From NCBI GenBank assembly GCA_963779645.1, contig CAVZYX010000015.1:496001-560000 (forward strand): a DNA stretch of 64,000 bases, given 5' to 3'. The notes beneath the pieces were generated by a model. The model was not told the origin of the DNA. It saw only the letters and a program-made list of their open reading frames with translations, and did not search any database. The translations under genes were made by a program, and so were the position numbers. The DNA is from CALMBW01 sp963779645. GTDB lineage: Bacteria; Actinomycetota; CADDZG01; WHSQ01. Positions 28,799-39,837 of this stretch are shown piece by piece; the stretch's first letter is position 1, and the number at the start of each line of letters is the position of its first letter.

Positions 28799-29311
28799 TT
28801 ACGCCATTCGCTGCCAACAGAACACGGCAGCGACGCGAACTGACAGATGCGCCGCTACCGTCTGTCTCAATCTGTACTGCCGCCCGCTCAAGTCTAGCTG
28901 AGCGACTGCAACCGTTGACGTCTCGGCGACGCTGTTCTTCTTCTTCCAGTCGCCGATCGCCGCGCGGATCGCGTCTTCCGCGAGCACCGAGCAGTGAATC
29001 TTCACCGGAGGAAGCGCAAGCTCCTTCACGATGTCGGTGTTCTTGATCGCCAGCGCCTCGTCGATCGTCTTGCCCTTCACCCACTCCGTCGCGAGCGAGG
29101 AGGAAGCGATCGCCGAGCCGCAGCCGAAGGTCTTGAACTTGGCATCTTCGATCACGTGCGTCTCGGGGTTGACGCGGATCTGCAGCCGCATCACGTCGCC
29201 GCACTCCGGCGCGCCTACCAGGCCAGTGCCAACCTCGGCTGCGCTCTTATCCAGCTGACCGACGTTGCGCGGATTGTTGTAGTGGTCAATTACCTTGTCG
29301 CTATATGCCAT
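28799..29311 (-). CDS. iscU: Fe-S scaffold protein IscU
   Basis: Scaffold on which the nascent [2Fe-2S] cluster is built. The first cysteine is in GAPECGDVMRLQI, the second in FKTFGCGSAIASSSLATEW and the third in PPVKIHCSVLAEDAIRAAI. The HscA-recognition LPPVK is present. Start AYSDKVIDHYNNPRNVG. The C-terminus runs about 40 residues past the usual end (NSVAETSTVAVAQLDLSG and on), ending only just before iscA. A late frame error hiding an earlier stop is possible; compare the short tails of known IscU proteins. Confidence 0.92.
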   Translation of the reverse strand: MAYSDKVIDHYNNPRNVGQLDKSAAEVGTGLVGAPECGDVMRLQIRVNPETHVIEDAKFKTFGCGSAIASSSLATEWVKGKTIDEALAIKNTDIVKELALPPVKIHCSVLAEDAIRAAIGDWKKKNSVAETSTVAVAQLDLSGRQYRLRQTVAAHLSVRVAAVFCWQRMA

Positions 29312-29380
29312 GTTGTTCTCCTCGTCTCTAACTTATTCCAGATTCCGATAGTCTCTGCAACTGCGAATGCCGCCGAATCT

Positions 29381-30663
29381 CTAGTGCGCTGCCCACTCGA
29401 TCTTCGAGAGGTCGATGCCTTCCTTCACCATCTCGTACAGCGGCGAAAGCTCGCGCAGCTTCGACACCACATCGATCACCTTGTCGGCGACATAGTCGAC
29501 TTCAGCCTTGGTGTTGAAGCGGCCCAGGCCGAAGCGGATCGAGCTGTGCGCCACATCGTCGCCCAGTCCCAGGGCCTTCAGCACATAAGCTGGCTCAAGC
29601 GTCGCCGAGGTGCAGGCCGAACCGGACGAGACCGCAATGTCGTTGATGCCCATCAGCAGGCTCTCGCCTTCGACATAGACAAAGCTCATGTTCAGGTTGC
29701 CCGGCAGATGATGCTCCATGTTGCCGTTGACGTGGACGTAGTCCAGCGCCTTCTCGAACTTGGCCTTCAGGTAGTCGCGCAGCTCCTGCTCGCGCTTCGC
29801 CTCGGCTTCCATCTCCTCGCCCGCAGATCTCGCAGGCCTCGCCCAGGCCGACGATGCCCGGAACATTCAGCGTGCCGGAACGCATGCCGCGCTCGTGGCC
29901 GCCGCCGTTGATCTGCTCGGAGATCTGCACGCGCGGATTGCGGCGGCGAACGTACAGCGCGCCGACACCCTTCGGCCCATAGATCTTATGGCCGGAGAGC
30001 GACAGCACATCGATGTTGTCCTTCTGCACATCGACCGGAATCTTGCCCACAGCCTGCACCGCGTCGGTGTGGAAGATGACGCCCTTCTCGTGGCAGAGCT
30101 TGCCGATCTCGGCGATCGGCTGAATCACGCCGATCTCGTTGTTCGCATACATGATCGAGACCAGGATCGTCTTGTCGTCGATGGCGCGCTTCAGGTCTTC
30201 GAGATCGATCAGCCCATCCGCCTGCACCGGCAGATAGGTCACGCGGTAGCCCTGCTTCTCCAGCCTCTTGCAGGTATCGAGCACAGCCTTGTGCTCGGTC
30301 ACCTGGGTGATGATGTGGTTGCCGCGCTCGCGGTACATCTCCGCGATGCCCTTGATCGCGAGATTGTTCGACTCGGTGGCGCCGCGAGGTGAAGATGATC
30401 TCCTTGGCGGTCGCGCCAATCAGCTTGGCGATCTGCTCGCGCGCCTTCTCGACCGCCTGCTCGGCCTCCCAGCCGAAGGCGTGGTTGCGGCTGGCGGCGT
30501 TGCCGAAGCTTGCCGTGAAGTACGGCATCATCGCTTCCAGCACGCGCGGATCCAGCGGCGTCGTGGCGTGGTTGTCCATGTAGATCGGCAGCTTGACGCC
30601 CGCCGGCAGTGGTGTTGCGGACTCGCTGATCACTACGCCGTTGTTGCTCATATCGTTGCTCAT
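29381..30663 (-). CDS. iscS: Cysteine desulfurase IscS, frameshifted
   Basis: PLP enzyme that takes sulfur from cysteine for cluster assembly. PIYMDNHATTPLDPRVLEAM, GATESNNLAIKGIAEMYRE, the PLP lysine in LSLSGHKIYGPKGVGALY, then HERGMRSGTLNVPGIVGLGE and the active-site cysteine loop SSGSACTSATLEPAYVLKAL are all visible. Shifts near 30386 (one extra base inside TSGATESN) and near 29829. The extended tail ends SKIEWAAH. ATG 30663 is chosen with GGGAGAG ahead of it. It lies between iscR and iscU. Loss of this gene would be hard to tolerate without a Suf system, so errors are likely. Confidence 0.92.
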
Positions 30664-30732
30664 CGTCTCTCCCAAACTCGTGCTCTGTAACTCTCCATAA
30701 TCTAAAGCTCTTGCGTCGTCAGTCAGCCGTTG

Positions 30733-31199
30733 CTAAACCGCGATACTGACCAGGCCGCCGCCCACCGGAGCGCCTGATCCCGCCTGCTCGCCATCCCCGG
30801 CTCGATCAGGTCGGCGATGCGGATGCCGCTCAGCAGATCCTTGATGCTGTCGTTCACCTTGCGCAATGGTTCTTTGATGGTGCAATGCCCGCCAGGTCGC
30901 AGGTTCCGTGAATCGTAATGCAGCTGGTAATAAAAAGCGGCCCGTCGATGGCCCGGATCACCTCAAACGCCGTGATCTCCGTCGCCGGCCGGGCCAGTGC
31001 ATAGCCGCCGTTGGTTCCCGCATGCGAGACCAGCAGCCCGGCCTTCGCCAGGGTCTGCAGGATCTTCGCCAGCAGCTGAGGAGGGATGTGGTAGGCCTCG
31101 GCGATGTCCTTTGCGCTGTGCGCGGCTGCCGTCCGTCTGCTCTGCCAGATACTTCAGAGCCATCAGACCGTAATCCGCTTTTTTGGTCAGACGCAGCAT
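30733..31199 (-). CDS. iscR: Rrf2-family Fe-S regulator IscR, frameshifted
   Basis: MLRLTKKADYGLMALKYLAE is the Rrf2 winged helix; AYHIPPQLLAKILQTLAKAG and GTNGGYALARPATEITAFEV follow after a shift near 31130. The cluster-binding cysteines appear as SCITIHGTCDLAG then HC (C-x6-C-x5-C), joined across a second shift near 30888. The C-terminal part is KVNDSIKDLLSGIRIADLIE; a third shift near 30792 lets the frame end at a TAG at 30733. First gene of the isc operon, as expected for an autoregulated repressor. AGGAAG precedes the ATG. Confidence 0.88.
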
Positions 31200-31428
31200 G
31201 TCGGCTTCCTAGAGGCTCCCGCCTGCTGAAAATCGACTGCAAATCAGACAATTCCAGTCCTAGATTAGTGTACGTCCACAATGGCGGTGCGTGCAACCAC
31301 GCTATACCACTCCTTGCACCACGAATCTCACCATGAATTTCAACCAGGACAAAAGTCCAGAAATCGCAGGTTGACAAGGTGCTCTGAGACGGGCAAAATC
31401 CATACCATTCACAATTTTTCCTCCCCAT

Positions 31429-31585
31429 ATGACCGCCATCTGCAAACATCCCATCGTAAAAATTGTCGCCCGCGAGGAAGACGCCGAGTTCGTTGAGTGT
31501 CAGAAGCTGCGGAGAAGTCTTCGATTCGGCCGAGTTCAGCGACATCGCCATCGAAGAAGAACAGGGCCTGCCGAAACTCGGCTGA
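31429..31585 (+). CDS. Small CxxC-type protein (about 51 residues), frameshifted
   Basis: Starts MTAICKHPIVKIVAREEDAE and, after removing one extra base near 31508, continues VECQSCGEVFDSAEFSDI and ends EEEQGLPKLG. The C-H..CQSCG pattern suggests a minimal zinc or Fe-S site. A good promoter lies upstream: TTGACA (about 31372), 17 bases, CAAAAT. It diverges from iscR with a 230-base shared region, so it may belong to the IscR regulon. Not recognised otherwise. Confidence 0.5.
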
Positions 31586-31636
31586 GAGACCCTCACCAGA
31601 ACCAGGCTAGACCGACGGTCTGCGCCGGCGGCGCAT

Positions 31637-32205
31637 TCATTCTTCGAAGACAATCCAGGCATACTGCGCCGCCGAAAGCGGCGCCAGCACCGCGATCGCG
31701 CGCACCAGACACATCGCGCAACGTCGCCAAGTGGGCCGACACAAAGATCTTCTGACAAAGCACTGCAGATCAGAGCCACGATCTGCACCAGAGTATTCAG
31801 CTTTCCGAGAAGGCTGGGCCGGAAGTCCCGCAGCGATCCCGTGACAAACAGCAGGGTGGAGATCAACAGGATTCCCACATCGCGGCTGAAGACCAGAACC
31901 GTCACATACTGCGGAATCAGCCCAACATGAGTCAGGACAACAAACAGGGTGCTCAACAGAAGCTTGTCCGCAATCGGGTCGAGATACTGTCCCAGCGTAG
32001 TCTTCTGGCTAAGCCAGCGCGCCAGCAGCCCATCCAGCGCATCGCTGATGCCTGCAAGCATGAACAGCGCAAACGCGATGCGATAGTGCCCATCCAGGAT
32101 CTCGATCACCAGAAACGGGATGATGAACAGCCGCATCAGCGTCAGCAGGTTCGGTGCGGCGCGAAATTGGCTAAGGAAGGGCACTGTTGCGGGATTCAGA
32201 TCCAT
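31637..32205 (-). CDS. pgsA: CDP-diacylglycerol-glycerol-3-phosphate 3-phosphatidyltransferase, frameshifted
   Basis: Makes phosphatidylglycerol phosphate at the inner membrane. APNLLTLMRLFIIPFLVIEI, the CDP-alcohol motif GISDALDGLLARWLSQKT with TTLGQYLDPIADKLLLSTL (D-x2-DG-x2-AR-x8-G-x3-D-x3-D) and later helices are present. One shift near 31745 separates the last helix, LVRAIAVLAPLSAAQYAWIV. Corrected length about 190 residues, normal. ATG 32205 preferred over the upstream start at 32226. Transcribed away from tRNA-Val. Confidence 0.88.
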
Positions 32206-32270
32206 CGTAACCCAATCCTGTCGCAAGGTTGCCCCAGCGCTCCTCTTCCGTTTAGACTGAGAGGACGCAC

Positions 32271-32347
32271 AGGCGCGTAGCTCAGTTGGTTAGAGCGCTA
32301 CCTTGACACGGTAGAGGTCAGGAGTTCGAGTCTCCTCGTGCCTACCA
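32271..32347 (+). tRNA. tRNA-Val (GAC)
   Basis: 77 bases. Acceptor AGGCGCG pairs with CGTGCCT (one G-T). The D arm is GCTCAGTTGGTTAGAGC. The anticodon stem-loop is CTACC TTGACAC GGTAG with anticodon GAC, and the T arm has GGAGTTCGAGTCTCC. The CCA end is encoded. Confidence 0.95.
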
Positions 32348-32374
32348 TCCCTTCCAATCAGATCCTCGCACTAA

Positions 32375-35062
32375 TCATTGTGTGGCCGAGATCATCGGCA
32401 GTCCGGTCACGGGCCAGTGTTCGACCAAGGCATCGGCATTGGTCTCGATCCCTACTCCCGCCGCAGTCCCGGCAACGACCCTGCCATTCCATCCATCGAC
32501 AACCACCAACGCGTCTTCGCCCTTCAGGTCCGGCGTCGCCGCCTCAATCGTGATCGTCTTGCTCTCATTCGGCAGCAGCGACACATAGTTGTCGCTGTAA
32601 TACACCGGCAGCACTCGCTCGCCGGAACGCTTCCGCCGCAACTGGAGATGTGTCATCAGCGCAACTTCCTTATCCGGATTATGCAGCGTCACCGTGATCA
32701 AGCTCTTTCCCTCGGCATCGCTACCGACTCACCTTCGCATCCAGCGCGATCGTAGAAAGACTGTTAAGCGCCTTCAAATCGTCCTGATGTTCAGGCAGCG
32801 CGCGCCAATAGAAGTTATCCGAAACCAGCCTCCCCGCTCCATCACGCAGCTCCAGCTTCACAAAGTGAACAGTCGAAAGATCCGCGGGCCACGCCACAGA
32901 TCCAAGCGTAGTCGCCAGGCTCGGCGGAGGCAGTCACATCGAAATCGTGTTGATACTTGACCGCTCCATCGAGGTTGTAGATCGACAGATGAGCATGCGC
33001 TCCTTCCAATGGAGTATCAAGGTTATTGATAACCTGGACCTCTCCATTCATTCATTCAGCTGAATATGAACTGGCTCGGCAGCCTTCTTCACTGCGAACA
33101 AAGCCGAATTCGGTTCGAGATCGTGGTGATAGATCTGCCACACAAAACTTGGTTGCGCAGGATTACTCATCCACGTAATGACACCTGTCGTCGGATGAAA
33201 CAGCTTCGCATTCCGTCCCTCATACATCGCGCGAAACGCCTCATAATTCGCAAGCTGCGACTTCCGCACAAAGTCCGCAAGGTTCGCCACCTTGCCATAC
33301 CGATCCGCAATCATCGCTGGATATTTGTCGCCATCCGCCGCTCCCTTGGCAAAGTCATGCTCCGCCCAGTCATCGTTGATAGTCTCCCAATCCTTCTCCG
33401 GCATCATGCCGTGAATCGACTCCAGCGTCGGTACCGACACACTGCCAATCTCCGTCTTGAATGCCTCGTCGTAGACATAAAACTCACGCGGCGTCCTCCA
33501 GTGGTACGGCCCATGCGAATTCACCCCACGCCCGTCGGCCGAGTTCGCCTGATACAACCTCGTCGGCTCCAACTCGGTCATCAACACGCGCAGCGCATCG
33601 TCAATCTTCTTCGGCGGATAGCCTTCATTCCGTGCACACCACAACACAATCGACAGCATGGTTGCGAAACCGCAGAATTTTGTCGCGCACATTCGCCATA
33701 TACGTATCGAAGTCGTCCGGATCTGGCCCATCGGAAGGGTTCGGTTGGAAAAATTCATCCCATATCAGCAATCCATACTTATCGCATAGCTCGTAAAAAT
33801 CTTCGCTCGTGCTCTGTCCAACCCAATTGCGAATCATGTTCATATTCGCGATCTGGTGCATCCGAATCTGCGCCTCCAGCCGCTCCCGCGGATTGCGCTT
33901 CATCGCTTCATCCAGTCCCCAGTTCCCTCCGCGAATAAATACGCGAACCCCATTGACCGAGATCGTCAGGTTCTCCGAATCAGGCACCGCATAGTGAACT
34001 TGCGAACACCAAAGGTGACATCTTGCTATCGTCCGACGTCTTCCCATCCACCTGAAAACTCAAATGCAATTCGTAAAGATTCTGCGGCCCATATCCATTC
34101 GGCCACCACAGCTTCGGATGCGCCACATGCATGGCGGGCGTGCTCTTCGGATCAACCGAAACCGTCTGCGAACTATGCGCTGCAACCTCGACACTCTGTT
34201 CAAACGTCACATCCCCAAAGCTTCCCTTTAGCATGCCCTTCTGCGGCGCATCCGTCACATTCTCTACCCGCGCCTGCACCGAGACATCCGCCGAATCGGT
34301 CCTTGGCAGCGGAAGATCCGTCATCACCAGCGGATCTTTAATCACCACCGGCCCACTCGCCGAAAGAAAAACCTTCTGCCAGATCCCCGTATCCCGATCG
34401 CGAATCGCTGGAATCCAGTCCCAGCCAATCGTCGAAAGAAACGTCGGCCCATCGATCGCAGTAATTCCGCCGTTTTTCCCCACCCCATCGCGAATCGTAT
34501 GTTCATGCGGATCTCCCGGATGCGGCTGCGGCGAGACCAGCACCGCCAGCACCGCCTTCTTTCCCGGCTTTACCTCCGCAGAGATATCAAAGATCCCCCG
34601 CTGAATGCGCCCTTCATCGTGCCGACCTGCGTTCCATTCACCCACACCTGAGCGGAGAAATTGATCCCCTCCAAGTTCAGCCAAACATGCTTCCCTGCGT
34701 AATCCTCCGGCACCTCGAAGACCGTTCGATACCAGTACGGCGCGCGCGCAAGGCTATCGGGAATCTTGTCAGGCCGATTATTCTCTCCATACAGCGGCTC
34801 TGGATAGACGCCGGCATTTACCAGACTCGTCAGCACTGTTCCGGGCACCGTCGCGGAATACCAACCCTGCGGCTTAAAATTTGCTCGAAGCGATCGCGTC
34901 CCCGGCCTCAGTCACCTTCGCCGCATCCTGCAGCTGCCAGCCCGCTGAGAGCGTTACCGGCTGAGGAAGAGACGAATTAGCTGCTGCGAAAGCCATCGAA
35001 CCCAATCCCATGGAACCTGCAGCGACCAGAGCCAGCACCGATTCCCAAACTCGCATTCGCAT
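32375..35062 (-). CDS. Glycoside hydrolase family 2 (beta-mannosidase / exo-beta-glucosaminidase-like), frameshifted
   Basis: Exported: MRMRVWESVLALVAAGSMGL signal peptide. A GH2 sugar-binding domain follows (YGENNRPDKIPDSLARAPYW, GINFSAQVWVNGTQVG). Next come immunoglobulin-like domains, the TIM barrel VRVFIRGGNWGLDEAMKRNP, and VVLWCARNEGYPPKKIDDAL with the acid/base Glu of the NE motif. VYDEAFKTEIGSVSVPTLES carries a probable nucleophile Glu. The order fits exo-beta-D-glucosaminidases (CsxA-like) or mannosidases; the substrate is open. At least seven shifts: near 34887, 34603, 33995, 33665, 33050, 32905 and 32725. Corrected length about 890 residues, normal. Solitary gene between tRNA-Val and the efflux operon. 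Confidence 0.82.
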
Positions 35063-35171
35063 TCAACCGCACCTTTTATCGTTAGACCACGGAGATTTGC
35101 AGCGCGAAAATCAACATCGCGCCGGACATAGAAACCCTACACGATCATCAGGCAAAGGTCACACGTCAGCT

Positions 35172-36686
35172 TCACCGTTGAATCGTTGTCTCAGCGCTCG
35201 TCAGTTTCTCAGAGACCTGTGCCGGCGTAGGTAACTGCGAGCGATCCCATCCACCACCCAGCGCCTCGATCAACTGCACCGAAGCCGTCATCTCCTGCAC
35301 CCGCAGAGTCGCGACCGCCTGCCTGTCCGTCAGCAACGTCGTCTGCGCCGTCACCACGTTGACATAAGGATCGATGCCTGTCTGATACCGCGCCGTCTCG
35401 AGCGTCACAAACTCCTCCGCGGACTTCACCGCCTCTTGCTGCTCGATCTGCTGCTGCGAAAGAATACGCACCGAAGCAAGCGCGTCTTCGACCTGCTGAA
35501 ATCCCGCAAGAACGGTCTGCCGATAGCTCGCGACATCGGCGTTATAGACCTCTCTAAACTGATTCACCGTCGCTCGCCGCAGCCCAGCGTCGAAGACCGT
35601 TTCACTCACCGTTGGCCCGATCGACCATACCCGGCTTGGCCAGTCAAACAGATGTTTGAACGTAGAACTCTCGTATCCACCAGACGCGCTCAGGGTCAGA
35701 TTGGGGTAGTAAGCCGCAGTGGCAATACCAATCTGCGCATTCGCCGCCGCCATGTTTCGCTCCGATGCAGCAATATCAGGACGCCGCTCCAGTAACGCCG
35801 ACGGCAACCCAATCGGTATGGGCGGAGGAGTCACGCTGGCAGCCCTCACTGGAATAGAAAACGTCGACGCATTGGCCCCCACCAACAGGGCGATGGCATG
35901 CTCAAACTGCGCACGCGCCACACCAAGATTGATCGCTTGCGACTGCACATTCTGTAGCGTATTCTGCGCCTCTACCACCGAAATTCGGTCGCCTACGCCA
36001 GTCTCGTACTGCGCCTGCGTCAACTCCAGTGCCCTCTTGTCCGCCTCCACTGTGTCGTTCAGAATCGCCTGCAAAGCATCCTGACCACGGATCTCAAAGA
36101 AGAACGTAGCGAGACTCGCTTGTTCGGTCAGTTTCTCGTTTTCAAGATCGGCGGCGCTCAACTGCGCGTTGTACTGCTGTTCGTGAATCGTACTGCGGAT
36201 CCTACCCCAAAGATCGGGCTCCCACGAAACAGAAAGCGGCAACGTGCCGACGGAGCTCGTGGCACCCGTGTTGGCTTGCGACGAACGCCCCAGATTCGCT
36301 GAAGATTTGGAACGGGAATACGAAGGTCCCACAGAAGCAGTTGGATAAAGTTGCGAGCGCGCCTGCGCCACAAGAGTCCGTGCCTCCATAAAGTTAGCAA
36401 AAAACTGCTTGATGTTTTGATTGTCGATATTCAATCGTTCCTCCAGCGCATTCAGCTCTGGATCGTTGTAGATCTCCCACCACTTGCCGTGCAGCATCGC
36501 ATCCTGCGGCTGCGCCACCTTCCAGCCATCGGTATCCTGAAACTGCGTCGGCGATTCCTTGTAAGTCGGAGGCGGCGCCTGGGCAACAGCCGGAGGCGTG
36601 TGGTATTTAGGCCCCACCATGCATCCCGTCAACAGGAGCGTCGTGAGTGCCGGGCAAATCAAAATGGTGAATCGAAAGTTAGTCAT
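35172..36686 (-). CDS. Outer-membrane efflux lipoprotein (NodT/OprM family)
   Basis: 504 residues, intact. Lipobox LLLTGCMVGPKYHTP, then two OEP repeats: WWEIYNDPELNALEERLNID, YETGVGDRISVVEAQNTLQN and the second-half LTLSASGGYE and YQTGIDPYVNVVTAQTTLL. Forms the trimeric outer-membrane channel for the RND pump encoded immediately upstream. Last gene of the operon, only about 17 bases after the mdtC-like gene. Confidence 0.9.
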   Translation of the reverse strand: MTNFRFTILICPALTTLLLTGCMVGPKYHTPPAVAQAPPPTYKESPTQFQDTDGWKVAQPQDAMLHGKWWEIYNDPELNALEERLNIDNQNIKQFFANFMEARTLVAQARSQLYPTASVGPSYSRSKSSANLGRSSQANTGATSSVGTLPLSVSWEPDLWGRIRSTIHEQQYNAQLSAADLENEKLTEQASLATFFFEIRGQDALQAILNDTVEADKRALELTQAQYETGVGDRISVVEAQNTLQNVQSQAINLGVARAQFEHAIALLVGANASTFSIPVRAASVTPPPIPIGLPSALLERRPDIAASERNMAAANAQIGIATAAYYPNLTLSASGGYESSTFKHLFDWPSRVWSIGPTVSETVFDAGLRRATVNQFREVYNADVASYRQTVLAGFQQVEDALASVRILSQQQIEQQEAVKSAEEFVTLETARYQTGIDPYVNVVTAQTTLLTDRQAVATLRVQEMTASVQLIEALGGGWDRSQLPTPAQVSEKLTSAETTIQR

Positions 36687-36703
36687 AGGTTAGACATCCG
36701 AAT

Positions 36704-39700
36704 CTACTCCGCAGCAACGGCAGACGTGCCGCCCCCGGGGTTGAAAGTATCGTGCTTACGACCCAACGCGCGCAGACGCAGGCGATCCAGCGTGAGATAG
36801 ACGACAGGAGTGGTGTAGAGCGTAAGCATCTGACTCACGATCAGGCCACCGACAATAGTGATGCCCAATGGGCGGCGCAGCTCCGATCCCGTTCCGGTAC
36901 CAAATGCCAGTGGCAACGCCCCAAACAACGCCGCCATCGTCGTCATCAGAATAGGCCGAAAACGCAGCATGCACGCTTCAAAGATTGCATCTTCCGTATT
37001 CATACCGCCCTCGCGCTCGGCCTGCAACGCAAAATCGATCATCATAATGGCGTTCTTCTTCACAATGCCGATCAGCAGCACGATTCCGATAATTGAGATG
37101 ACGTTCAAATCCACTTTGAAGAGCATAAGTGCAAGAATCGCGCCAACACTCGCCGAGGGCAGCGTCGAAAGAATTGTCAACGGATGCACCAGGCTCTCGT
37201 ATAGAACTCCGAGCACGATATAAACCGCAAGCAGCGCCGTCAGAATCAGAAGCGGCTCCGTGCCAAGAGACTGCTGATAAGCCAGCAGAGTCCCCGCGAA
37301 AAAGCCATGTACCGACGTCGGCGTCCCCAGCCGCTGCTGCATCTCCGCTGATCGCAAGCGTCGCATCGCTCAAAGACATCCCGGGAGCCAGATTGAACGA
37401 GACCGTTACCGAAGGAAACAACCCCGTGTGATTCAGCGACAACGGCGTAGTATTGGTCGCAGCCGTCGCCATCGTAGACAGTGGGACATTGCCGCTGGCC
37501 GTCGTACTGCTCGTGCCCGCAGGATGAAAATAAATATTCTTCAATCCCTCCGGCGTCTGCCAGTACTCTGGAGCGACCTCCAACACAACGTAATACTGAT
37601 TCAACTGTGTATAAATAATCGAAACTTCCGACTGTCCAAACGCGCTGTACAACCCTTGATCCAGCGACTGTGCTGTCTGGCCCAACTTTGCCGCAGTCAC
37701 TCGGTCGTAGGTCAGCAGCTCGATCCAGTCCGCCATTCTGCTGATCCGAGCTCACATCCTGAAAACCAGGGAGACGCATCATCGCCGTCAGCAGCTTAGG
37801 TCCCCACGTCGAAAGATCTGTAACGTTATCGGCCTGAATCGTGTACTGATAAAGCGCGTTGCTCGAACGTCCCCCAATCCGCAGGTCCTGCGCCGCCTGT
37901 AGAAAAGTGGAAGCGCCGGTCAGCCGATTCAGCCCCGGCCGAAGTCGGTTGATAATATCCGGCGCGCCAATCTTTCGAACATTCAGCGGTTTAAGCGTCA
38001 CAAACATATTGCCCGTGTTTGTCGCGCCTTGCCCCCCCGTAAACTCAATCACGTTCTCCACGGCAGGATCCCTCTTTACCACTGCACCAGCCTGCTGGAT
38101 CGCCGCATTCATCGAAGCATACGAAGCGTCCTGCGGCCCGCGAACCGCTCCGGCCAGCGAGCCGGTATCCTGCTGCGGGAAAAACCCCTTGGGAATTTTG
38201 ATAACCAGCACTACGTTCAAAGCGATCGTCAACAGCAAAACAGTCAGCGTCAGCCCTGGATTCTCCAAAACCCAATGCAGGCTCCGCCGATAGATCGAAA
38301 GCACCCAATCGAAAAACCTCTCCGATGCCATGTAAATCCTGCCATGTTTCTTTCGGTGCTCGTCCCGCAGTAAATAAGCGCACATCATCGGGGTCGTTGT
38401 CAGTGAGATCAGCATCGACACAACGATCGCAGTAGAGAGCGTCACAGCAAACTCGCGAAACAGCCGGCCCACAATCCCGCCCATCAGCAACAGTGGAATA
38501 AAAACCGCCACCAACGAGATGCTGATCGAAACCACGGTAAACCCGATCTCCTGCGCTCCCTTAAGCGCCGCAGCAAACGGAGTCATGCCATTCTCGAGAT
38601 GACGCGTGATGTTCTCCATCACCACAATTGCGTCGTCCACCACAAAACCCGTCGAGATCGTCAGCGCCATCAAAGAAAGGTTGTCAATGCTGTAGCCAAA
38701 CAGATACATCACCGCAAAGGTTCCTATCAATGACACTGGAACCGCCACCGCCGGAATCAGCGTCGCCCTGCCATTGCGCAGGAAGACAAACACCACCACG
38801 ATCACCAGCACAATCGAGAGGATCAGCGTTCGTTCCACGTCGCTCACCGAAGCCCGAATCGTTGTCGTACGGTCAAGCACAATCGTCGTATCGATCCCCT
38901 TTGGAATCGAGGCCTCCACCGAAGGAAGTGCCGCGCGAAGTCGATCCACTGTGTCGATGATGTTGGCGCCCGGCTGCCGGAAGATAATCAGCATCACAGC
39001 TCGTTTGCCATTCAGATATCCACCCGCCCGCAGATTCTGAGTAGAGTCAATAACGTCTGCAACGTCTGAAAGCCTCACCGCCGATCCATTGTTATATCCA
39101 ATAATGATCGGCTTGTAGTCCTCTGCGTGCGAAATTTGGTCGTTCGCCACAATGTCCGCAGAGACATCTCCGTTCGTAATCTGTCCCTTCGCCAGATTGG
39201 AATTCTGCAGACTAACCACCGACTGCACATTCGCCATCGTCATCCCAAAGCCTGCAAGCTTCGTCGGATTCACTTCGACCCGAACAGAAGGCAACGCTCC
39301 ACCGCCGGGATTGACCTGCCCAACTCCCTGTATCTGCGACAGCTTCTGTTGCACCACCGTCGACGCTTCGTCATAGAGCTTGTCCGGCCCATATTTATCC
39401 GACGTCAGGCCCAGAATCATGATCGGCGCGTCAGCGGGATTTACCTTGCGATACGTCGGGTTCGCTGGAAGATTCGCCGGAAGATAAGTCCTCGCAGCAT
39501 TGATGGCCGCCTCGACATCGCGCGCCGCCCCATCGATGTTGCGGCTCAGGTCGAATTGAATCGTAATGGACGTCGTGCCCAGGCTGCTTGCCGATGTCAT
39601 CTCCGTCACGCCGGCGATGTGCCCGAACTGACGCTCCAATGGAGTTGCCACCGACGACGCCATGATCTCGGCGCTCCCACCCGGCAAACTCGCGCCCACC

Positions 39701-39837
39701 GAGATAGTGGGAAAGTCTACCTGCGGAAGCGGAGATACCGGAAGCACCTGAAATGCAATGGCACCAGCGATCGCGATTGCAATCGTAAGCAGCGTCGTCG
39801 CTACGGGCCGATGAATAAAAGGTGCGGAGATGTTCAT
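36704..39837 (-). CDS. mdtC: RND multidrug efflux transporter (MdtC-like), two frameshifts
   Basis: Inner-membrane proton-driven pump subunit, 12 helices. FIHRPVATTLLTIAIAIAGA, ATPLERQFGHIAGVTEMTS, the proton-relay helix GFVVDDAIVVMENITRHLEN, IPKGFFPQQDTGSLAGAVRG, and in the second half VLGVLYESLVHPLTILSTLP, GIVKKNAIMMIDFALQAERE and RFRPILMTTMAALFGALPLA. Extra bases near 37737 and 37345 split the porter domain. Corrected length is about 1,040 residues. The ATG overlaps the stop of the mdtB-like gene upstream by four bases. Paired with it, a heteromeric MdtBC-type pump is likely. Confidence 0.92.

Noticed and set aside
30958..32226. 422-codon frame running from pgsA through the small CxxC gene to iscR
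   Set aside because: A product of frameshifts: the N-terminal half is PgsA, the rest is antisense or wrong-frame sequence.
37246..37736. Programmed frameshifting in the MdtC-like gene
   Set aside because: No slippery heptamer at the two sites; the changes look like simple extra bases, as in many other genes here.
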